From: an uncultured Alphaproteobacteria bacterium
GTDB lineage: Bacteria; Pseudomonadota; Alphaproteobacteria; RF32; CAG-239
Direction: 5' to 3'
Assembly (NCBI GenBank): GCA_934277545.1
Contig: CAKQUG010000001.1
Coordinates: 1 to 64,000 of the forward strand
DNA: 64,000 nucleotides
The stretch's first letter is position 1. Each line of letters begins with the position of its first letter. Below, in pieces: positions 23,996-30,726 of this stretch. Under the pieces are notes generated by a model. That model was not told the origin of the DNA, searched no databases, and was given only the letters and a program-made list of their open reading frames with translations. Made by a program: the position numbers and the translations under genes.

Positions 23996-24459
23996 TCCGC
24001 CTCCCTGTTTTGTTTCAAAACCGGACGGTTTTTCATTACTTCGGCACGGATACGGGCTTCTTCTTTTGCCCAATTTTCCGGATTCCAAATTTGAAATTTG
24101 CGGCCTTTGCCGACAAACACCGCGGTGTCGGTAATTCCGGCATGCTGTAAAAGTTTTTCGGTTAAAACGATTCGCCCGGTGCTGTCAAACGGAAAGCGCT
24201 TGGCATCGCCGAAAATTAAATTAGTTAAATTATCCTGGGTTTCCGAAAAGAAATCGGTGGAATTTTCAATTTCCGTGGCAAGTTTATCCAAAGTGTCTTC
24301 CAAACAACCTTCAATACACGGAGCGCTCAAGCTGCGATAGCAAACAATCTCCGTTGATAATTCCTTAACGATTGCGCGATAATCTGACGGCAAAGAAACG
24401 CGACCTTTCGCGTCTACTTTGTTGGTTATGGTATCCATAAAGAGAAAAACTTTTCTCAT
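23992..24459 (-). CDS. mraZ: transcriptional regulator MraZ
   Basis: MraZ is an AbrB-fold DNA-binding protein that autoregulates the division and cell-wall cluster. It has two tandem half-domains: VDAKGRVSLPSDYRAI near the N-terminus and FDSTGRIVLTEKLLQHAGI near residue 80 match the DxKGRxxLP repeat. At 155 residues it is of family size. AAAGGAA lies 8 bases before the ATG. Four TGGT/TGGG repeats at exact 10-base spacing overlie the promoter, matching the known mode of MraZ binding. Confidence 0.92.
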   Translation of the reverse strand: MRKVFLFMDTITNKVDAKGRVSLPSDYRAIVKELSTEIVCYRSLSAPCIEGCLEDTLDKLATEIENSTDFFSETQDNLTNLIFGDAKRFPFDSTGRIVLTEKLLQHAGITDTAVFVGKGRKFQIWNPENWAKEEARIRAEVMKNRPVLKQNREAE

Positions 24460-24490
24460 GTCAGATTCCTTTCGGGTTAATTCTTATTTA

Positions 24491-24530
24491 TGGTATAACA
24501 TGGTAATTTATGGGTTTCAATGGTATTTTT
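24491..24530 (-). promoter_or_regulatory. mraZ promoter with four-repeat MraZ box
   Basis: TGGTA, TGGTA, TGGGT and TGGTA begin at 24491, 24501, 24511 and 24521, a perfect 10-base period. On the minus strand TTGAAA (24520-24515), 17 bases and TATACC (24497-24492) form the promoter inside the same repeats. MraZ is known to bind tandem TGGGN-type repeats spaced at 10 bases, so autorepression by occlusion is expected. Confidence 0.7.
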
Positions 24531-24680
24531 TAGCATTTTATTAACTGTTCTATTTTTGTTCACACAAAATACATAATGCAACATGAAACACTCCGTAAAA
24601 ACAGAGCGATAACATATAAAAAATTTTTTTCAAATAATTAACAATGTAAAGTTTTATTAAGATTTTGGATTCTAAAAAGT

Positions 24681-24714
24681 AAATCCCCGATTCTTTTTTC
24701 AGAAACGGGGATTT
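24681..24714 (-). terminator. terminator of orphan gene 24722-25405
   Basis: AAATCCCCG pairs with CGGGGATTT, and TTCT/AGAA extend the stem inward. It follows the stop of the minus-strand orphan gene. Confidence 0.75.
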
Positions 24715-24721
24715 ATTTTAA

Positions 24722-25405
24722 TCAGCGTAAGCTGTAATTTTCAAAAAACTCAGCGAATTCTTCTTCTGCCAAATCATTTAAGAAAAACAAACTTTTGATG
24801 GTCAGCAGCTTATATTTTATCCAAGTTTGTTTATAATACTGCTCTTCACACACCATAGTTGCCGATTGATGCGCATAAAATATTTGCACATCGCGAGCAT
24901 ACAAAGCCACAAGCTGTATGACTTTTTTCACAAAATAATCAGATATTGTCGCTTTCAGACGACAATTAACATTCCGCACATCAAACAAAACCTCTTTGTA
25001 ATAAGGATCGTTGTCTATGACCGAATCCAATTTAAAGGTATTGGTTTGTTGACGTATTTTAAGATTCTCAATCAACTGTTTAACATTTTGATTGTCAAAA
25101 CGGTCAGTTCCGATAAAGCGATTTGACGCTCCGTAAAGCACATGACGTTCATAAATCCGCACAGCAGTCTGAAACAGCTTTACCAGCATCACAAATCGGC
25201 TCAATTCAACCGAATAATCTTTAACAATTCCGCGAACCTTTGTAAAATACAAGGCTAAAAGCGGAGCTCTGGCACAAATCGGCATCGGCAAAATAATCTT
25301 TTCGACCTCATAAACACAGAGCTTTGTACTGCCGACACAATCTTCAATCATTGATTTCAGTTTGTCGTCAAAATTGGTCTCGGCAAAATGTTTAATATGT
25401 TCCAT
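24722..25405 (-). CDS. orphan protein, paralogue A
   Basis: This 227-residue predicted cytoplasmic helical protein belongs to no family I recognise. It is a clear relative of the next gene upstream. Both have LP-I/V-CAR-A/M-PLLxLY near residue 45, a downstream LxKLxQxxVxxY stretch, a YAxDxxxxYxH segment near residue 185 and an H/W-K-xxxK(M)L end region. I take the ATG at 25405 (MEHIKHFAE), where homology and composition begin. There is no ribosome site, and the leader is AT-rich. It has its own promoter and terminator. Confidence 0.65.
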   Translation of the reverse strand: MEHIKHFAETNFDDKLKSMIEDCVGSTKLCVYEVEKIILPMPICARAPLLALYFTKVRGIVKDYSVELSRFVMLVKLFQTAVRIYERHVLYGASNRFIGTDRFDNQNVKQLIENLKIRQQTNTFKLDSVIDNDPYYKEVLFDVRNVNCRLKATISDYFVKKVIQLVALYARDVQIFYAHQSATMVCEEQYYKQTWIKYKLLTIKSLFFLNDLAEEEFAEFFENYSLR

Positions 25406-25443
25406 AACTAATAATTTAAAATGAATAATACAAATACAAATCA

Positions 25444-25471
25444 ATTATATAACACATTTGCCAAATAGCAA
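25444..25471 (-). promoter_or_regulatory. promoter of paralogue A
   Basis: On the minus strand TTGCTA (25471-25466), 16 bases and TATAAT (25449-25444). The plus-strand 12-mer TATAACACATTT and a nearby ATAGCAA recur in the promoter at 60446-60473. Confidence 0.55.
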
Positions 25472-25482
25472 GAATTTTGTAC

Positions 25483-25522
25483 AAAAAAAATCCCATCCCC
25501 AAAAGTGGAACAGGATTTTTTT
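25483..25522 (-). terminator. terminator between the orphan paralogues
   Basis: Long A and T arms with a TCC/GGA-containing stem end paralogue B before paralogue A begins, so the two are separate transcripts. Confidence 0.65.
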
Positions 25523-25526
25523 AATT

Positions 25527-26219
25527 TTAGCCCCAATAAGGCTGGAAAAATTTGTCTTGAACTTTTTGCGAAGGCCATTCAACCCCTGACACATTACCGC
25601 GGCGCAGCATTTTAAACTCCGTACGGTGCTTAATATACTCACGATTATCGGAATATATTCGTCTACCGTTAGCATTTTTTTCAATATGGTCATACAATAC
25701 GGCCATATCCGAGGCATAATCCCCCAACAACTCCACGCAGGCAGATGTCAAATAGTCGGCCAAATCATGAGACGGCAAACCTGGAAAAGTATTCTCAACT
25801 TCTCCCATAATCTCAGCACGATAGCTTAAAATAAATTGCGCACTTTTCTCTCCGCTTTCGGCCGCATTTTTAAAATGAGGCTCAATCATGTTCCACGGAA
25901 CATTTTTAGGCAATTTAACCGAATTGCAAACCAAACTGCCCACAAAAACATCCATTTCGTTTTCGGTGTTTTTAGGACATTTGTGAGTATATACTTTAAC
26001 AACCAGCTGACACAGCTTCAACAAAAAATAACACTTCTTTTTGTTTTCGCTGTTTTTATTGCACGTTTGATACAACATCAACAAAGGCATACGCGCACAA
26101 ACCGGCAATTCGTAAATATCATCAGTCCAATCCTGAGAAATTGTTATAGACGAAATAAACGCCTCCAAAGCAGACTTAGTCGCTTTTTCATTTTCAGACA
26201 AAGATTTAACCATAATCAT
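25527..26219 (-). CDS. orphan protein, paralogue B
   Basis: This 230-residue protein has no recognised family. It shares with paralogue A the LPVCARMPLLMLYQ core, the KLCQLVVKVYTH stretch and the YASDMAVLYDHIEK segment, but the pair are diverged (identity low by eye outside these blocks), so the duplication is old. Both look soluble and helical. The start region MIMVKSLSE offers two ATGs and no ribosome site. A TTGCGA-N16-TATAAT promoter is upstream. The retained Cys-Ala-Arg-x-Pro-Leu-Leu motif is the best handle for a family search. Confidence 0.65.
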   Translation of the reverse strand: MIMVKSLSENEKATKSALEAFISSITISQDWTDDIYELPVCARMPLLMLYQTCNKNSENKKKCYFLLKLCQLVVKVYTHKCPKNTENEMDVFVGSLVCNSVKLPKNVPWNMIEPHFKNAAESGEKSAQFILSYRAEIMGEVENTFPGLPSHDLADYLTSACVELLGDYASDMAVLYDHIEKNANGRRIYSDNREYIKHRTEFKMLRRGNVSGVEWPSQKVQDKFFQPYWG

Positions 26220-26254
26220 TAAAAAAATTTGTTAATAATAAAGTTTACTTTTTC

Positions 26255-26282
26255 ATTATAGCAGACAAAATATCTTTCGCAA
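26255..26282 (-). promoter_or_regulatory. promoter of paralogue B
   Basis: On the minus strand TTGCGA (26282-26277), 16 bases and TATAAT (26260-26255), about 36 bases from the ATG. Confidence 0.5.
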
Positions 26283-26301
26283 CATTTTTTTGACAAAAAA
26301 A

Positions 26302-27048
26302 TCATCTTCCGCTCAACTTCATCAAACGATTAAAAAAAACTTGCCGTTCAGTTTCATTTTTCATCAACGTTTTTGCGGTCTCATAAAAAGCAGATGTTTT
26401 CGCCAATACCTCGCCTCTGTCTTCATAATGTACGCCGGAAAGAATCACTTTCCCCTTGCCATATTGCTGCAAAACAACAGCCGGTTTAAATCCCTCCAAA
26501 TTATAACGAGCTAAAATTTCAACATTTTCCGCTTCATTCAATTCAAAATAAGGACCGCCATGATAATGGACCGAAACTATATCGCCGTTTTCATCAAAAA
26601 GCTCCACTGCGGCTGCCGACGCCGGATTTTTGGCAAACGGCTCTATATTCAGTTCCTTATACAAAGACCCTATCGCTTTGGCGTTTAACAAATCCAATTC
26701 ATATTCCGCAACAATGCGCGATTGCGGCAAATCTTTTTCAAACTCGGTTTGCTTGCAGGCATAATAAGCTCCGGCGCAAATACCGTAATATACACCGCCT
26801 TCCCGCACAAACTTGCGGATTTTTTCATTACCACGAACTTTCAGCTTGTGGCGATACGGCGTACTTGCACCCCCGGGCATAAACAACGCCAGCACTTTAT
26901 CATTCAGCCGGTTACGATAAATTATGTCATTAGCGTCCACAAAATCAACCTTGCAGCCGCGCGGTTCAAAATAGGTGCGCAGCTCTTCCGCCAACGCATT
27001 AACATCGGCGCAGCCGTAATCACAATATATCAAAACACTGTCTCTCAT
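26302..27048 (-). CDS. biotin-protein-ligase N-like (GATase1-like) protein
   Basis: The protein has the class I glutamine-amidotransferase-like fold of the BPL-N family. MRDSVLIYCDYGCADVNALAEEL starts it, LFMPGGASTPYRHKL marks the ligand pocket, and GICAGAYYAC (~92-101) holds the nucleophile-elbow Cys. HYHGGPYFE follows in the second half. Such proteins occur as stand-alone versions of the eukaryotic biotin ligase N-terminus, and their reaction is not established. Length 248. It stands alone among orphan genes, with no visible partner. Confidence 0.75.
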   Translation of the reverse strand: MRDSVLIYCDYGCADVNALAEELRTYFEPRGCKVDFVDANDIIYRNRLNDKVLALFMPGGASTPYRHKLKVRGNEKIRKFVREGGVYYGICAGAYYACKQTEFEKDLPQSRIVAEYELDLLNAKAIGSLYKELNIEPFAKNPASAAAVELFDENGDIVSVHYHGGPYFELNEAENVEILARYNLEGFKPAVVLQQYGKGKVILSGVHYEDRGEVLAKTSAFYETAKTLMKNETERQVFFNRLMKLSGR

Positions 27049-27210
27049 ACTTTATTTATAAACTTGACAAGCCGTTTTAGCAACTGCAATCTTGCAAAAA
27101 ACCGAGGAAAATCTTTTTACACATTATCTGCCGATTCGCCGGTCGTTCAAATTCTGATGATTAACGGCGAACAATATTTAACCTGATATAACTGAATTTC
27201 TGCCAAAACA

Positions 27211-27245
27211 AAAAAGAGCCCACCTGTTAAAGTGAACTCTTTTTC
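27211..27245 (-). terminator. terminator of membrane-protein pair
   Basis: AAAAAGAG-CCCAC and GTGAACTCTTTTT form the stem just after the stop of the downstream gene of the pair. Confidence 0.65.
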
Positions 27246-27248
27246 TGT

Positions 27249-27899
27249 TTATTCATACAGCGGACTGTATTTTACCACTGTTTCAACCTTGTAAGTATTG
27301 CCATGCAAAACAGCTTCTTTTGCCGTTGTTTTACGCACCTTTTCGCCGACTTTTGTTCCCAGCCACTGTGGTTTATTGCGCGGACTGGCTTTAATAATTG
27401 TTCCATCGCTCAAATAAAGTACATAAATATTTTCATTGTCTGCGCCCTGCCCTTTCTCGGTGATTTTATTATTCACTATATCACGATTATAATAAGCTGG
27501 ATTATTCATCACATACAATGATGCGGTTCGCTTTATCTGCAGTATTTCCGTTTTCGGTTTTGTGCCGAACAGTTCTTTCTGGCAGGCTATATAGCTTGAC
27601 AATCTTTCCTTAGCTACGCCAAGTTCTAAATTACTTTCACTCAGCCTAATCAAATATTCCCTATAAAGAAAAATTTGGTATTCTTGTTCGTCTATTTGCG
27701 ACTTGTTATTCATCGTTTGATCAGGCAACACTTTTTCCAAATCTTTACCTGCTAAAAACGAAACTTTTCGATTAAGCTCAAAAGGAACTTTATTCGCATA
27801 TTTTTCAGCATACAACGGCTTCAAATAAAACGAATAACCGATTAAACAAAACAAAAACGAAACACTGAAAATACTTAAAATAATAAAAAACTTTTTCAT
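27249..27899 (-). CDS. orphan signal-anchored protein
   Basis: This 216-residue protein has an N-terminal hydrophobic segment (FFIILSIFSVSFLFCLIGYSFYL) with a basic start, so most of it is probably outside the cytoplasmic membrane. The C-terminal part (YLSDGTIIKASPRNKPQWLGTKVGEKV) resembles the end of the neighbouring protein (FSDNSFHQFKVKDAPEWLLAKKGDLVEV). The two may share a small beta domain. The ATG is 5 bases after the upstream stop, so they form an operon. Function unknown. Confidence 0.65.
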   Translation of the reverse strand: MKKFFIILSIFSVSFLFCLIGYSFYLKPLYAEKYANKVPFELNRKVSFLAGKDLEKVLPDQTMNNKSQIDEQEYQIFLYREYLIRLSESNLELGVAKERLSSYIACQKELFGTKPKTEILQIKRTASLYVMNNPAYYNRDIVNNKITEKGQGADNENIYVLYLSDGTIIKASPRNKPQWLGTKVGEKVRKTTAKEAVLHGNTYKVETVVKYSPLYE

Positions 27900-27904
27900 A
27901 ATTT

Positions 27905-28813
27905 TTACTTTTTAAATAGTGGTACAAACTTACCGTTATCGACTTCAACCAAATCGCCTTTTTTTGCCAACAGCCATTCCGGCGCATCTTTTACCTTAAA
28001 CTGATGAAACGAGTTATCAGAAAAAACTATGTTGACATAATCAAAACGATTGTCTCCGACATATTTTGCGTTTCCGTTTATCCGTAAATTTGCCGAACTG
28101 GAAAATAGACCGGAATGTGCTGACAAATGAATTGAAGTATAAGCCTGATACGTCCATGGCGCAACATCGCTATTCAACCAAACGCGCTTTATTGTTAACA
28201 TTTGATTTTTGCCACTGTTTTGCAAAAAAATAAGTTCATTTTGCAAACTGTCGGTTTCAATCTGTACTTCTTCAATTTTGCTTTTTACCCCTGTTTTCAA
28301 GGAATCTATTGTATGCTCAAAAAGAAAAGGATTTTGCAATATCTCCATATTTCGCGGCGTTTCAGTACCTCGTAAATATCCAATTCTGTTTTGATAATAC
28401 GCATACAACTCTTTGTGTTTGGCATTATTACCGCGATAACCGGCAAGCCATACCAAAAGGAATATAATCATTCCTAAGATAAGTACCGCCAAACAGGACA
28501 GCTGGTCAGGTATATGATGAAACTTGAGTTTCAATAAAATCATCAACGCCCAAATTAACACAAACCCCAAACCCAGTAAAAATGAACCGGTATAGCCAAA
28601 TACAGCCATATATCCGAAAAGCAATACTGCACTATCGGAATAATCAGCAACCTCTGGCACCTCAGAACGAGAAACCGCCACACAGATTATCCAAAAAACA
28701 AACATAAACAGTGTTGACCACATTCCGACAGCGATAAAACTGACAAAAAATGCAACACCGGCAATCGCCCAATAGAATCCTTCTATTAGCGATAAAGAAT
28801 GTCTACTACTCAT
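27905..28813 (-). CDS. orphan polytopic membrane protein
   Basis: The 302-residue protein has about four transmembrane helices in its first half (GFYWAIAGVAFFVSFIAVGMW, STLFMFVFWIICVAV, two more to ~130) and a soluble C-terminal half ending in the domain shared with the downstream gene. No family is recognised. It is the first gene of a two-gene unit with a TTGACA-N16-TACACT promoter, a leader of ~45 AT-rich bases and no Shine-Dalgarno sequence (attaaaattatttaaaaATG). Confidence 0.65.
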   Translation of the reverse strand: MSSRHSLSLIEGFYWAIAGVAFFVSFIAVGMWSTLFMFVFWIICVAVSRSEVPEVADYSDSAVLLFGYMAVFGYTGSFLLGLGFVLIWALMILLKLKFHHIPDQLSCLAVLILGMIIFLLVWLAGYRGNNAKHKELYAYYQNRIGYLRGTETPRNMEILQNPFLFEHTIDSLKTGVKSKIEEVQIETDSLQNELIFLQNSGKNQMLTIKRVWLNSDVAPWTYQAYTSIHLSAHSGLFSSSANLRINGNAKYVGDNRFDYVNIVFSDNSFHQFKVKDAPEWLLAKKGDLVEVDNGKFVPLFKK

Positions 28814-29132
28814 TTTTAAATAATTTTAATAATGAAACATAAAGATAAAATAACATTTTAAGTGTACATTTTTCTAAATTTTTGTCAAGATTTAAATAGT
28901 CTTTTACCAAACACGAAGAAAGAAAGCAGAAAGCCATTATAAATTAAAAGAAAGCTAAGAAAATGAGCTTAATGCGCCGGGATTTTTAAGCGACGTGTAC
29001 CAAAACATCTACTTTACCAAGCAATGCGAATAATGGTGCAGATAAAAGCAACTCTGGTTCTGAAGAAAATCCTAGTATACATAGGAATACATGAATTTTC
29101 TGAATGAACGTAAGTTGCCTTTAGATGTGCTG
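28814..29132. other. non-coding gap with promoter and palindromic repeat
   Basis: The left part holds the minus-strand promoter TTGACA (28888-28883), 16 bases, TACACT (28866-28861). The right part holds a large imperfect palindrome: GCAACT ~29050 with AGTTGC ~29113, and AGAAAAT with ATTTTCT inside. ATGAGCTTAATGC at 28965-28977 also occurs at 14671-14683. I see no gene here. Confidence 0.45.
29068..29097. repeat. second copy of palindromic repeat (cf. 14590)
   Basis: AGAAAAT, TAG, ATACA, TA and TGAATTTTCT occur in the same order and spacing as in the hairpin at 14594-14633, with changes mainly in the inner arm. It lies just downstream of holA on the minus strand and may act as its terminator. 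Confidence 0.45.
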
Positions 29133-30170
29133 TTAGGCGCGTTGTGCTGAGAGCTTTCTGGCTGCACTGGATATACGCATAACACAATACGATGCCGCCT
29201 GCTCTGCCGGCAAATTAGTGGTTTTACAATCACGTTCACAATCATAAAGCATAGATAACACACCAAGCAAGCGTTCGCGCGTCCAAATTCTAAGCTGATA
29301 AGTAAAAGAATTTTTTCGATAAAACATCAACGGCGGACGCAATGATTTTACAACCTCATCGACTGACCTGCCGTTTTCTAACTGAGCCGCGCAATTCAAT
29401 ATTTTGTTAAAGTGATAAGTAAGTTGCCGAATAATTGTCGCCGGTTCTTCACCTTCTTTCAGCAAACGGTCAAACATCGAACAGGCTTTCATTACCTCGC
29501 CGCCGGCCGTATAATAGCAAAAATCTTCATAGTTAGCGCCGGAAACATCGCTGACCGCCGCTTTTACATCAGCAATCGAAACATTTTTACGTTCGCCCAA
29601 ATACATTGCCAGTTTTTCAATTTCGCTTTGGTTGACTTTCCTGTCCGGCGACAAACGCGCACATAAAACCTGCAGAGTCGCCGTGTCAAAAATCAATCCT
29701 TGCGCTCTCAAAAGTGCAGCCGCGGATTCGGCAATATTTTCTTCTCTATCTTCATAGCAGCCGACAATAATCACATCCGCTCGATCTTTTGCCCAAGTTA
29801 TCAGCGACGATTTTGTATTAAGCGAAGATGAACAAACAATCAGCAAATTATCCGACTTGGTATCCGGTATCATATTTTTCAAAATCGCAGCCAAATTATT
29901 ATCGGCGTTTTTAACCACCACGGCACGCCGACCGCCCATCAGCGACTGCGCGTAATATTCGGCATAAATTTCCTGACCATCTTTGGAAATTTCACTCATT
30001 TCCAACGAGGCATAGCGAAAAGCGTCCTGCACATCCCCGCACACAGCTTCGGCGCATTTTTTTTGCAGCATAGAAATTGTTCCCTCGTTGCTGCCAAACA
30101 AAATCACGCATTTAACTTCGGGATTCGGATTTTTACAAAAACTCTCAAGCTGCGCCTGCTTAAAATTCAT
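29133..30170 (-). CDS. holA: DNA polymerase III delta subunit
   Basis: HolA is the clamp-loader wrench that opens the beta sliding clamp. Family features are VKCVILFGSNEGTISML at the N-terminus, a Walker-like but non-hydrolysing core, and the C-terminal helical collar with EPATIIRQLTYHFNKIL. The ATG at 30170 (MNFKQAQLESF) fits alphaproteobacterial HolA better than the GTG four codons earlier, and it overlaps the lptE stop. The leuS-lptE-holA order is common in Alphaproteobacteria. Confidence 0.88.
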   Translation of the reverse strand: MNFKQAQLESFCKNPNPEVKCVILFGSNEGTISMLQKKCAEAVCGDVQDAFRYASLEMSEISKDGQEIYAEYYAQSLMGGRRAVVVKNADNNLAAILKNMIPDTKSDNLLIVCSSSLNTKSSLITWAKDRADVIIVGCYEDREENIAESAAALLRAQGLIFDTATLQVLCARLSPDRKVNQSEIEKLAMYLGERKNVSIADVKAAVSDVSGANYEDFCYYTAGGEVMKACSMFDRLLKEGEEPATIIRQLTYHFNKILNCAAQLENGRSVDEVVKSLRPPLMFYRKNSFTYQLRIWTRERLLGVLSMLYDCERDCKTTNLPAEQAASYCVMRISSAARKLSAQRA

Positions 30171-30726
30171 TCGGGTTACCACGCTTTGTTTTTACGGAAT
30201 GGAAATATGCACCGATTCGCAAAGATATGTCATTGGCAATAATTTTGGCGCCGTCTTTTTCCACTTTCTTTTTATCCATTGTTGTTGAATACGGATTATC
30301 CAACAAGTCATAACTCAAATAAACCCAGCTTGAACCGCTGACTAATTGTCCGTTATCTTTATCCCACAGCGAATAAGACACGGTATATTTCACTTTTTCG
30401 CGGGTTGCGGTAATGTCATCACGCAACGCTTGCTGAACAGCCTCGGAACTAACCGGCTGAATTTTCAAAAAGTATTTAGCGCATTTTGGTGTTCCATGCG
30501 GATTAAAAGTATCCATAAGTTCATTTTTAATCATCTGTCCGATACGATCGGATACGCTTTCGATTTTTATTTGCGCCATTTCACGCACAATGTCGGTGTC
30601 AAATTTGTTGTTATAATACCACAAATCGTTGCCCGATGTTTTTTCCACGTACAACGGCTCAAATCCGCAGGCGGTAAGTCCGCAAACCGCCGCCAAAACC
30701 ATAAATATTTTTGTTCTATACAACAA
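30160..30726 (-). CDS. lptE: LPS-assembly lipoprotein LptE
   Basis: LptE plugs the LptD barrel that inserts LPS into the outer leaflet. The signal peptide ends in the lipobox LTAC, followed by GFEPLY, the hallmark of the family. The C-terminal region contains RIGAYF. Length (188) is typical of alphas. The likely start is a TTG at 30726 or 30723 overlapping the leuS end, because the first ATG (residue 9) would shorten the basic part of the signal peptide. It is coupled to leuS and holA. Confidence 0.85.
   Translation of the reverse strand: MLYRTKIFMVLAAVCGLTACGFEPLYVEKTSGNDLWYYNNKFDTDIVREMAQIKIESVSDRIGQMIKNELMDTFNPHGTPKCAKYFLKIQPVSSEAVQQALRDDITATREKVKYTVSYSLWDKDNGQLVSGSSWVYLSYDLLDNPYSTTMDKKKVEKDGAKIIANDISLRIGAYFHSVKTKRGNPNEF

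Noticed and set aside
29072..29266. ORF on minus strand at the holA end
   Set aside because: It overlaps holA out of frame and the palindromic repeat.
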